DNA of 6,056 nt from an uncultured Collinsella sp. (GTDB taxonomy: Bacteria; Actinomycetota; Coriobacteriia; Coriobacteriales; Coriobacteriaceae), in NCBI GenBank assembly GCA_902489225.1, contig CABTZA010000110.1:1-6056 (forward strand). Direction: 5' to 3'. Positions 1-5,443 of this stretch are shown here, piece after piece. The first letter of the stretch is position 1. Every line of letters starts with the position of its first letter. Position numbers and translations under genes: made by a program. A model generated the notes under the pieces. That model saw only the letters and a list, made by a program, of their open reading frames with translations. It did no database searches and had not been told where the DNA came from.

Positions 1-303
1 CACATTACGTCTGATCTCGATCGTGCTGCCGACCGCGTCATCTGCATCGATAACGGCTCGCTTGTGTTTTACCTGCCACCCGAGGACATTACCGCCCGCG
101 CCGGCATCGCCCCCTGCACCCAGGCACAGGCCGCCGAGCTCATGGCTTGCGTCGAAGGCACCCGCGCCGCCCGCCACGCCTACAGCGTGGACGTGCTCGT
201 GCCCAACCCCTGCGAAGTGCTCGAGGCCTTCCCCGAGATTCCCTGCGATCGGGCAACCATTGATGACTATCTTCGCTTCATGCTGAAAGGGGCCTTGAAA
301 TGA
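1..303 (+). CDS. ABC transporter ATP-binding protein, C-terminal part (5' end outside window)
   Basis: The last 100 codons of an ABC ATPase, in frame from base 1 to the TGA at 301-303. The fragment begins with HITSDLDRAADRVICIDNG, which fits the H-loop (switch) histidine plus the following strand and Asp of ABC ATPases; Walker A, Q-loop, signature and Walker B would lie upstream and cannot be checked. After the H-loop comes a C-terminal tail of about 75 residues (PPEDITARAG onward) without an obvious named domain, as is common in exporters of the ABC-2 type. Its stop overlaps the ATG of the permease gene by an ATGA, which implies translational coupling and a two-gene exporter unit. The protein would sit on the cytoplasmic face of the membrane and power the permease. 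The family call is firm; the substrate is unknown. Confidence 0.85.
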   Translation, partial: HITSDLDRAADRVICIDNGSLVFYLPPEDITARAGIAPCTQAQAAELMACVEGTRAARHAYSVDVLVPNPCEVLEAFPEIPCDRATIDDYLRFMLKGALK

Positions 304-1007
304 AACGCGCCATTATGTCCGAGCTTGCCATCGTTCGCACGCTCGTCCCGAGCATCGCAGGTGTCGGCCTGTTCATCTTCGTCGTGCTGACCGCCGTCAG
401 GGCATCGAATGGTGATTCCGATATGAGCGCCGCCGGCGCCTTCGCGATCAGTGCCATGTCGCCCATCATGGCCATGACGTCGCTGGCCGGGCTCGACAAC
501 CAAAACGGATGGGAGCGCTATCGGGCAACGCTGCCCATCTCATGCAAAGACATCGTCAGCGCACGCTACCTGTGCATCACTATTTTCTCGGTCATCATGA
601 CGTGCGCGGCCGTGCTGTTGAGTATCGTCGCCATCCCGATCTTAAACAGCGTGGGTATCCCCTCCACGGGAGAGACCGTCTTTGAGACCGCAATCGCCTC
701 GGCAATATCGATGCTTTTCTCCCTCATGGCGGTGTTTTTGGTACTGCCTCTGTTCTTTCGATTTGAACACATGAAGGCGCAACGCCTATCCGTTGGTCTA
801 TACGCCCTATACATGTGCCTTATCATGGTCACGCTAAACTCATTCAACCCCATCAGCAACCAGCTCATGTCGATGATTGCCGGGGCGAATCCCGATCCTT
901 CCGTTCTTGGCTTCCTGTGCGCAGGAATTGCCGCGCTGGCAACGGTCGTCCTTGGCGCTGTCAGCTGCGCCATCAGCACCAAGGTCTACCGGGCACGCAA
1001 CCTATAG
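300..1007 (+). CDS. ABC-2 type transporter permease
   Basis: A 235-residue, strongly hydrophobic protein with about six membrane segments (roughly residues 15-35, 46-64, 90-115, 131-153, 163-181 and 201-227). The cytoplasmic stretch NGWERYRATLPIS (69-81) followed by a K/R-rich 'DIVSARY' is typical of the small ABC-2 permease family (ABC2_membrane_5-like, seen in phenol-soluble-modulin-type and related exporters of Gram-positive bacteria). The start ATG at 300 overlaps the ATPase stop and is preceded by AAAGGGG (286-292, 7 nt spacing), so the ATPase and permease should be made in matched amounts. Together they form an ABC exporter (or immunity/peptide-efflux pump). The cargo cannot be told from the sequence. 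A smaller start choice inside the ORF is unlikely given this ribosome binding site. Confidence 0.82.
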   Translation: MKRAIMSELAIVRTLVPSIAGVGLFIFVVLTAVRASNGDSDMSAAGAFAISAMSPIMAMTSLAGLDNQNGWERYRATLPISCKDIVSARYLCITIFSVIMTCAAVLLSIVAIPILNSVGIPSTGETVFETAIASAISMLFSLMAVFLVLPLFFRFEHMKAQRLSVGLYALYMCLIMVTLNSFNPISNQLMSMIAGANPDPSVLGFLCAGIAALATVVLGAVSCAISTKVYRARNL

Positions 1008-1030
1008 GCAAGCGCGGTATCATTGGACAT

Positions 1031-1058
1031 GCGCCATAGATCTGGCGTGGTCTTTTTT
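1031..1058 (+). terminator. Possible rho-independent terminator after the ABC exporter genes
   Basis: GCGCCA (1031-1036) can pair with TGGCGT (1043-1048) around the 6-nt loop TAGATC, with one G-T pair, and a run of six T follows (1053-1058, inside TCTTTTTTGA). The stem is short and there are four bases between stem and T-run, so it may be weak or leaky. It sits 23 nt after the permease stop and directly before the Shine-Dalgarno of the next gene, so read-through could still feed the EamA gene. Confidence 0.4.
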
Positions 1059-1075
1059 GAGGAGGCGCTCAACCC

Positions 1076-1951
1076 GTGTCGTGGGTCGTCGCAGCATTTG
1101 CGTCAGCATTCTTTGCCGGCATCACATCCATCTTGGCCAAATGCGGCATCAAGCAGACCGACTCCGATGTCGCGACGGCCATTCGCACCTGCGTGGTGCT
1201 CGTTTTCGCCTGGGCAATGGCGGGCATTTCTGGATCCATTGGAACCATTGGCAGCATCGAACCCAGATCCTGGCTCTTTCTCGTCCTCTCGGGACTCGCT
1301 ACCGGCGCTTCGTGGATCTGTTACTTTAAGGCGTTGAGCATCGGAGACGTCAATAAGGTCGTACCGGTCGACAAGATGAGCACCGTGCTCGCCGCGCTGA
1401 TCGCCATCGTGCTTTTTGGCGAGACGAGCAACCTTGCGGTTAAGCTCGTGGGAACCGCCGTCATTACCCTCGGCACGTTTTTAATGACCGAGAAGCAGCA
1501 ATCCGCCGGACCCGAGCAGCAGCAAGACCGGACCTGGCTCGCTTACGCCCTCGGCGCCGCCATGTTCGCAGCACTCACCTCCGTCCTCGCTAAGATCGGC
1601 ATCGAAGGCGTCGAGTCAAACCTGGCCACGGCAATCCGCACCTGCGTGGTACTGGTTATGGCATGGGCAATCGTGGCAGCTAAAGGCAAGATGGGCCAAG
1701 CCGTGCACGTAGACCGCTACGAGCTCGTATTTCTCGCGGCATCGGGCATCGCGACCGGAGCATCGTGGCTGCTCTATTACTATGCCATCGCCGCAGGCCA
1801 GGTGAGCGTCGTGGTGCAGATCGACAAACTATCGATTGTCGTATCGGTACTATTTGCGCGCTTGGCATTCAACGAAAAGGTCTCGCGGCGCAGCGCCATC
1901 GGTCTCGCCCTCATCGTACTGGGCACTGCGGCGCTCGCGGTTTGGAAGTAG
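1076..1951 (+). CDS. EamA/DMT-family transporter with duplicated halves
   Basis: A 291-residue membrane protein, near the usual 280-300 residues and ten-helix layout of the drug/metabolite transporter (EamA) superfamily. The two halves are plainly homologous: ATAIRTCVVLV occurs at 33-43 and 184-194, SGLATGASW (72-80) matches SGIATGASW (223-231), and GDVNKVVPVDKMS (90-102) matches GQVSVVVQIDKLS (241-253), all at offset 151. A hydrophilic, Gln-rich linker (about 138-152) joins them. Each half resembles the single-EamA-domain proteins of about 140 residues. The start is GTG at 1076, chosen because AGGAGG at 1060-1065 lies 10 nt upstream. It is expected to export or import a small metabolite; the substrate is not predictable. 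It ends 15 nt short of the convergent EFR1-type gene. The family call is very secure. Confidence 0.92.
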   Translation: MSWVVAAFASAFFAGITSILAKCGIKQTDSDVATAIRTCVVLVFAWAMAGISGSIGTIGSIEPRSWLFLVLSGLATGASWICYFKALSIGDVNKVVPVDKMSTVLAALIAIVLFGETSNLAVKLVGTAVITLGTFLMTEKQQSAGPEQQQDRTWLAYALGAAMFAALTSVLAKIGIEGVESNLATAIRTCVVLVMAWAIVAAKGKMGQAVHVDRYELVFLAASGIATGASWLLYYYAIAAGQVSVVVQIDKLSIVVSVLFARLAFNEKVSRRSAIGLALIVLGTAALAVWK

Positions 1952-1970
1952 CGCGGCCAGCAGCCGCTAC
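1948..1970. terminator. Hairpin spanning the stop codons of two convergent genes
   Basis: GTA(GC)GCGGC at 1948-1957 can fold against GCCGCTAC (1963-1970) around the loop CAGCA, an eight-pair stem with a two-base bulge. It covers the TAG of the EamA gene (1949-1951) and the stop of the opposing EFR1-type gene (1967-1969). Being a dyad it would form in both transcripts. Neither side has a T-run, so classical intrinsic termination is doubtful; it may instead block 3' exonucleases or just be chance in GC-rich DNA. Confidence 0.27.
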
Positions 1971-2758
1971 ATCCTCACACCTGGCTTGGGATGCCTGTAC
2001 TGACCGTGGGATGCCGTGCGCTTACCGTGCGAGATGGCAAATTTGGGACAACGGTGCAGGCAACGAAGGCAGGCTGCGCACTCCGGCTTTGTCCAGACGG
2101 GAAGGCCGTCGCGCATCTCAATCGCCGCCATGGGGCAGCGCTTGGCACACAGGCCGCAGCCGATGCAGCGATCGGCATCGACGGCAAACTTGCTCGTCTG
2201 TTGCATGCGCGGCAGCCCAATTGCGTGATACGCGCACGATGCAAACAGAGGCACGCGATGGCGCATCATGTTGCCCGTGCGGCGTGCCCGCACCGCCTCG
2301 ATCACGGCATCAATCTGCGCCTCGGCAGCTCTATTGATACCCTCAACCTTTTGAGGGTCAGACAGGTCGAAAACAGGCGTCCAGGTATCGGGCATCTTGA
2401 CGCTCATCGCCGCATCTAACTCGAGCCCACGCTCGTGCAGCAGGTCGCGGGCAAACTTGGCAGATTGGCCGGTCGTCGAACCGTACGTCGAAACATAGAA
2501 CGTATAGGGGCGCTCGCCGCCCTTTGCACCGGCAGCAATCGACAGGTCGGCAGTCTTCAAAAACTCGATCATCGGTGTCGGCAGACCCCAGGCATACACC
2601 GGAGCAACAAATCCCAGCTGGCAGGGGCCTTCCGTCGCAACAAGGCGAAGGGCTTCGACATCAAAACGCTCAATCGACACAACCTTGTCGTCTGTCGCCG
2701 CCGCAATGCGACGCGCCACATGTTCGCTGTTCCCCGTCGCGCTAAAGTACAGGATCAT
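1967..2758 (-). CDS. EFR1-family protein: flavodoxin domain plus two [4Fe-4S] ferredoxin motifs
   Basis: 263 residues. The N-terminus MILYFSATGNS carries the FMN phosphate-binding loop of flavodoxins (FSATGNS, 5-11); further flavodoxin-like features are APVYAWGLP (52-60) and STYGSTTG (90-97). The C-terminal third holds two [4Fe-4S] motifs: CIGCGLCAKRCP (Cys 198, 201, 204, 208) and CAACLRCLHRCP (Cys 227, 230, 233, 237). This flavodoxin-then-ferredoxin order and length fit the EFR1 (flavodoxin/ferredoxin) family of anaerobes. It should be a cytoplasmic electron carrier passing electrons between its iron-sulfur clusters and FMN; the partner enzyme is not visible here. The start ATG (2756-2758) has GAGGGG on the coding strand (2765-2770) 6 nt upstream. 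It lies 37 nt downstream of the ClC gene with no terminator between, so the two are probably cotranscribed. The basic tail (about 245-263) is unlikely to be catalytic. Confidence 0.9.
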   Translation of the reverse strand: MILYFSATGNSEHVARRIAAATDDKVVSIERFDVEALRLVATEGPCQLGFVAPVYAWGLPTPMIEFLKTADLSIAAGAKGGERPYTFYVSTYGSTTGQSAKFARDLLHERGLELDAAMSVKMPDTWTPVFDLSDPQKVEGINRAAEAQIDAVIEAVRARRTGNMMRHRVPLFASCAYHAIGLPRMQQTSKFAVDADRCIGCGLCAKRCPMAAIEMRDGLPVWTKPECAACLRCLHRCPKFAISHGKRTASHGQYRHPKPGVRM

Positions 2759-2795
2759 CTCGTACCCCTCTGGAGTTGACTCGCGATTAACCGCG

Positions 2796-4100
2796 CTATT
2801 TGCGCAGCGGCTTGGGCAGCGGAATGCCGGCGGCGATAACGGCGGCGATGATCATGCAGACGATACCCTTGAGCGGGAAACACATAAGCAGCAGGCCCAC
2901 GACCATGACGGGCTGACGCATAACGGCGCCCATCGTCGAGGCCGTGCAAACGGCGACGCAAAAGACCGGATCGGCGCCGGTGAGGATAGCAAGGCCATAG
3001 CCCAGGCTTACGCCCGAGAAGATAACCGGGAAGAAGTGGCCGCCGCGCCAACCAAGGTTGATGAGGGCGGGGGTCAGCATGGCCTTGACAAGACCGGTCG
3101 CGATAAGTACGCCGGCGGGAATGGTCAGATAGGTTTCCATGAGCACGTCGGCCTGGGTCTCGCCGGCAAACATGGTATAGGGCAGGACCGTGCCACAGAT
3201 GGCGAGCGCCAGACCGGCTAGCATGGCCTTGACGACAGGACGCTCCCCTATTGCATGGGACAGTGCCTCGCTTGCATGCTCAGAGACAAAGTACAGCCAG
3301 CCGCATACGGTGCCGACCAACGCCAGCGGAATGAGCCAGGCAAGTTCCAGGTTGCCCACCTCGGCGGACTCGAACCTGGGCATGCCCATGCCGCCGCCCA
3401 CAAGCTGGCCAAGCAGCAGGTAAGTGCCCAGACCGCCGGCAATCGCAATACCGTAGACCACCGTCTTTTGCGCCTTGGGCAGCTTGATCGTGATCTCGTC
3501 GGACGCGGGCTCATCGTCGGCGTCTTCGCCCTGGCCGTCGGCGCTACCGGCAAGCGGCGCCACAAAGCCAAAGACGGGCGCGGTAAAGAGCGCCGTCAGG
3601 GCGGCCTGGGTGCCCAGCAGCGTGAGCTCCCTAAACTCGGCGCCAAAGCGACGCATGCGGTCGCCGACCCAGCTGCACAGACCCGCGATAACGCCGGTCA
3701 AGCCGGCCTCCGGTCCAATGCTTCCGCCAAACAGCAGCGGCAGCAACGCCGCGAGCGAAAGCTTGCCCAGGTTGTCGTACGGATAGCGCCCGTCTTGCTT
3801 AACCTTAGCCATCACCTGGTTGAGGTCATCGGTCTTGGTGCCTGTCATCTTTTCGTACAGACCGATTAACAGGCCACCCAGCAGGCAGACAAAAAACGGG
3901 TACGGCAAAAAGCCAAACGGGCCGCTGGCAAGCTCGGGCGAAGAGACGCCCAGCGCGTGCGGAATCTCGGTCCATAGATAGTCGATACCGTGCTCCATCG
4001 CAAAAAAGAACAGCCAGACCGCGGCACCTGCGAACGCACCGGTCACGGCAACGCTAGCTAAAAACAGCGCGCGGTTTGTGGGTTTGGCAAGGTTGTCCAT
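2796..4100 (-). CDS. ClC-family chloride channel/transporter-like protein with divergent pore motif
   Basis: A 434-residue polytopic protein of the length usual for bacterial ClC proteins. The helix-F-type motif appears as FGGSIGPEAGLTG (124-136) and the helix-N-type motif as GGHFFP (353-358, GxFxP). FTAPVFGFVAPL (172-183) corresponds to the NAP-like helix after it. Compared with the canonical G(K/R)EGP, the residue at the position of the gating glutamate is Ile128 (GSIGPE), with a Glu instead three residues later (Glu131). The canonical GSGIP of helix D is not recognisable; TKTDDLNQVM (88-97) lies in that area. A very acidic insertion (about 186-202, GQGEDADDEPASDE) separates the two halves. 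The start ATG at 4100 has GGGAGGA 5-6 nt upstream. Likely a membrane anion pathway (Cl-, F- or another anion not decidable); no C-terminal CBS domains. It leads a probable two-gene unit with the EFR1-type gene. Confidence 0.88.
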   Translation of the reverse strand: MDNLAKPTNRALFLASVAVTGAFAGAAVWLFFFAMEHGIDYLWTEIPHALGVSSPELASGPFGFLPYPFFVCLLGGLLIGLYEKMTGTKTDDLNQVMAKVKQDGRYPYDNLGKLSLAALLPLLFGGSIGPEAGLTGVIAGLCSWVGDRMRRFGAEFRELTLLGTQAALTALFTAPVFGFVAPLAGSADGQGEDADDEPASDEITIKLPKAQKTVVYGIAIAGGLGTYLLLGQLVGGGMGMPRFESAEVGNLELAWLIPLALVGTVCGWLYFVSEHASEALSHAIGERPVVKAMLAGLALAICGTVLPYTMFAGETQADVLMETYLTIPAGVLIATGLVKAMLTPALINLGWRGGHFFPVIFSGVSLGYGLAILTGADPVFCVAVCTASTMGAVMRQPVMVVGLLLMCFPLKGIVCMIIAAVIAAGIPLPKPLRK

Positions 4101-4139
4101 CGGGTCCTCCCGCGGTCAAAGTCGACATAGATACGTTTT

Positions 4140-4171
4140 ATTGTAGAGCGAGCGTTGCCCGAACGAGCCAA
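4140..4171 (-). promoter_or_regulatory. Weak candidate promoter for the ClC gene
   Basis: Read on the minus strand, TACAAT (plus positions 4140-4145) matches five of six bases of the -10 consensus and lies 39 nt before the ClC start codon. The best -35-like hexamer, TTGGCT (4166-4171), is 20 nt upstream, longer than the usual 16-18, so this is tentative. The rest of the 125-nt gap between the LOG and ClC genes (4101-4225) holds the ClC ribosome binding site and no ORF or strong terminator that I can see. Confidence 0.3.
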
Positions 4172-4225
4172 CCATCCACGCCGCGAACGGCACCATTGGG
4201 AGCCATAGTGGGGCAGGCTCAAGAC

Positions 4226-4759
4226 TTATCCGTTGATAATCGAGGCAATCTCACGCAAATCGTCGGCAAAGTAGATGCCGTGCTGGCGCCGCGGGCTCGA
4301 AAGTCCTTTATCAATCATGTGCCCGAGCAGCGCCTTGAGGTCGTTGTAGTAACCGTCCAGGTTATACAGGATGCATGGAGCACTCAGGTGCCCCAACGAC
4401 ACCGCGGACATGACCTCGGCAATCTCCTCGAGCGTGCCCGTCCCACCGGGAAAGGCGATGAACGCATCGCCGAGCTCGATCATCTTGGCCTTGCGCTCCG
4501 CCATATCACTCGTCACGATGAGGTCGTCGATACCGTCATGTTGAAACTCAGCCTCGATAAAAAAGCTCGGCTCAACACCCGTCACGTGTCCACCCGCCTC
4601 GAGTACGCTATCGGCAAGCGCACCCATCAGGCCCGATTTTGACCCGCCGTATACCAGTGCGTGTCCGTTGGCGCCAATCCAGTTGCCCAGCTCCTGCACC
4701 GCGGGCAGAAACGCCGGGTCATTGCCGGCACTGGCACCCAGATACACGGTGATATGCAT
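4226..4759 (-). CDS. LOG-family protein (TIGR00730-type Rossmann-fold nucleotide phosphoribohydrolase)
   Basis: 177 residues, the normal size for this family. It shows the family marks in order: a Rossmann-type start (MHITVYLGASAG), GGSKSGLMG (38-46), MAERKAKM (86-93, with the Arg usually implicated in catalysis) and PGGTGTLEE (104-112, with Glu111/Glu112). Known members cleave the N-glycosidic bond of nucleoside 5'-monophosphates, such as cytokinin riboside monophosphates in plants and AMP-type substrates in bacteria, releasing base and ribose 5-phosphate; in bacteria many are probably nucleotide salvage or housekeeping enzymes. It is cytoplasmic and lacks any membrane segment. The start ATG (4757-4759) has AGGGGG 7 nt upstream. 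Its start lies 35 nt after the K+ channel stop, so the two genes are probably in one transcript. The family call is secure; the real substrate is open. Confidence 0.9.
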   Translation of the reverse strand: MHITVYLGASAGNDPAFLPAVQELGNWIGANGHALVYGGSKSGLMGALADSVLEAGGHVTGVEPSFFIEAEFQHDGIDDLIVTSDMAERKAKMIELGDAFIAFPGGTGTLEEIAEVMSAVSLGHLSAPCILYNLDGYYNDLKALLGHMIDKGLSSPRRQHGIYFADDLREIASIING

Positions 4760-4794
4760 ATTCAGTCCCCCTGTTGTGGCGCACGACGTTCGTC

Positions 4795-5220
4795 TTAGAG
4801 CTGGCGTCGACGATACTCGCGCACGCGACGCGAAAGATTGGCAAGCTCGTCGCGATCGAGCTCTTCCAAATGCTCCAGATCATTCATAAAGCGCGCCATG
4901 GTGTCCTTTTGACGCATCTTGATAAGCGTATTGCAGTAGTTCACCGCCACGCCCGTGAGCATGGCGATGTAGAAGATGCTGATGACGCTCAGAATGACGG
5001 TAATGGCGCGAGCAACCGGTGTCTCGGCCGGAATGTCACCAAAGCCAATGGTCGAGACCGTCTCAAAGCTAAACCACAGGCCATCGCCAAACGTGAGGGT
5101 CGTGGGCTCGGACAGCCAGACGGCCGTCGAGCACAGCAGATAGAAGACGAGGAACAGCTCCGTAATGCGCACGAAGCCCGCCTGGCGTAACACATCAGCA
5201 AGCGTCTTGAGCTTTTTCAT
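4795..5220 (-). CDS. Small two-transmembrane K+ channel-like protein
   Basis: 141 residues from ATG 5218-5220 (MKKLKTLADV). The pore helix and selectivity filter read TVSTIGFGD (54-62), a good match to the TxG(Y/F)GD filter of potassium channels (ion_trans_2 family). One membrane helix lies before it (about 19-36) and one after (about 70-94), giving the TM1-pore-TM2 plan of KcsA-type subunits, which work as tetramers. The tail (about 101-141) is a short, highly charged helix (EHLEELDRDE, RRVREYRRR), possibly a tetramerising coiled coil; there is no RCK/TrkA domain and no voltage sensor. The frame stays open back to 5325, but that part is made of intergenic repeat sequence. AAGGGG (coding strand, 5226-5231) 5 nt before ATG 5220 decides the start. 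Followed by the LOG gene in the same direction. Confidence 0.87.
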   Translation of the reverse strand: MKKLKTLADVLRQAGFVRITELFLVFYLLCSTAVWLSEPTTLTFGDGLWFSFETVSTIGFGDIPAETPVARAITVILSVISIFYIAMLTGVAVNYCNTLIKMRQKDTMARFMNDLEHLEELDRDELANLSRRVREYRRRQL

Positions 5221-5225
5221 CGCGA

Positions 5226-5231
5226 CCCCTT
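5226..5231 (-). promoter_or_regulatory. Ribosome binding site that fixes the K+ channel start at 5220
   Basis: AAGGGG on the minus strand, 5 nt before the ATG. In-frame upstream starts (ATG at 5298, TTG at 5325) lie in repeat DNA and have no purine-rich leader, so they are not used as the gene start here. Confidence 0.6.
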
Positions 5232-5289
5232 TTCCCAGATGCCCAATCACGTTCGCTCGGTATTGTCCCACGCCTCCCCCGCAAACGAA

Positions 5290-5349
5290 ACTAGTCATTG
5301 GGGACGTTCTTAAATGACTAGTCAAACAAGAACGTCCCCAATGACTAGT
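5290..5349. repeat. Perfect 22-bp inverted repeat around a GACTAGTC palindrome
   Basis: The left arm 5290-5311 is the exact reverse complement of the right arm 5328-5349 (core AAGAACGTCCCCAATGACTA). The 16-nt spacer (5312-5327) holds the self-complementary 8-mer GACTAGTC at 5316-5323, which also recurs at 5343-5350. The whole thing is therefore close to symmetrical about 5319/5320. It lies between the divergent K+ channel and sensor genes. As RNA it would make a long hairpin on either strand. There is no T-run after it, so it is not a standard terminator. From memory, similar blocks recur between genes in Collinsella genomes; I could not verify that here. Confidence 0.92.
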
Positions 5350-5374
5350 CGTTTAAGAACGTCCCCAATGACTA
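5314..5374 (+). repeat. 27-nt tandem direct repeat (two units plus a partial third)
   Basis: Units start with ATGACTAGTC at 5314 and 5341 and each ends in AAGAACGTCCCCA; only the middle tetranucleotide differs (AAAC-AAG versus GTTT-AAG). A third unit begins at 5368 with ATGACTA and then breaks off into unrelated sequence. Because 27 is divisible by three, the array keeps reading frames open on both strands (for example MTSxxRTSP repeated), which produces misleading short ORFs and a false N-terminal extension of the K+ channel gene. It overlaps the inverted repeat above and shares its core. Confidence 0.9.
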
Positions 5375-5405
5375 CCAGCTGCCGACTAGGCAGGCTGAGC
5401 TGGTA
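5373..5405. repeat. 8-bp dyad between the repeat block and the sensor gene
   Basis: TACCAGCT (5373-5380) and AGCTGGTA (5398-5405) are exact reverse complements 17 nt apart. Inside lies a smaller dyad, TGCC GACTA GGCA (5380-5392). It begins at the very base where the 27-nt repeat stops matching. It could be an operator, a hairpin in the 5' leader of the sensor mRNA, or the edge of a mobile repeat; the sequence alone does not decide. Confidence 0.5.
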
Positions 5406-5432
5406 TCCTTATGCGGTAATGTCTCGATTCGT

Positions 5433-5437
5433 TAGGA
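5433..5437 (+). promoter_or_regulatory. Ribosome binding site supporting the GTG start at 5444
   Basis: TAGGA 6 nt upstream of GTG 5444. The only other in-frame start candidate after the upstream stop (TAA 5417-5419) is TTG 5438, which would leave no room for this site; the ATG at 5442 is in another frame. Confidence 0.55.
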
Positions 5438-5443
5438 TTGCAT

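Noticed and set aside
566..982. 138-residue minus-strand open frame inside the ABC-2 permease
   Set aside because: Antisense shadow of a protein with coherent membrane segments and a coupled start.
2685..3221. 178-residue plus-strand open frame across the EFR1/ClC junction
   Set aside because: Low-complexity hydrophilic shadow frame (His, Asp, Arg rich) antisense to two well-supported genes.
3255..3869. 204-residue plus-strand open frame inside the ClC gene
   Set aside because: It lies antisense to clear ClC motifs, is rich in Arg/Gln/Ala typical of shadow frames, and has no ribosome binding site or family features.
4190..4225. Terminator downstream of the LOG gene (GAGCC/GGCTC pairing)
   Set aside because: Only a five-pair stem with an 11-nt loop and no T-run.
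4226..4759. DNA-processing protein DprA or lysine decarboxylase
   Set aside because: The GGSKSGLMG and PGGTGTLEE pair with this length is specific to LOG/TIGR00730 proteins; 'lysine decarboxylase' is an old misannotation of this family.
5290..5349. Insertion sequence or intrinsic terminator
   Set aside because: No transposase lies between the arms, which are only 16 nt apart, and there is no T-run after the hairpin on either strand.
5290..5374. CRISPR array
   Set aside because: Too few repeats, spacers of only a few bases, one copy inverted, and no cas genes nearby.
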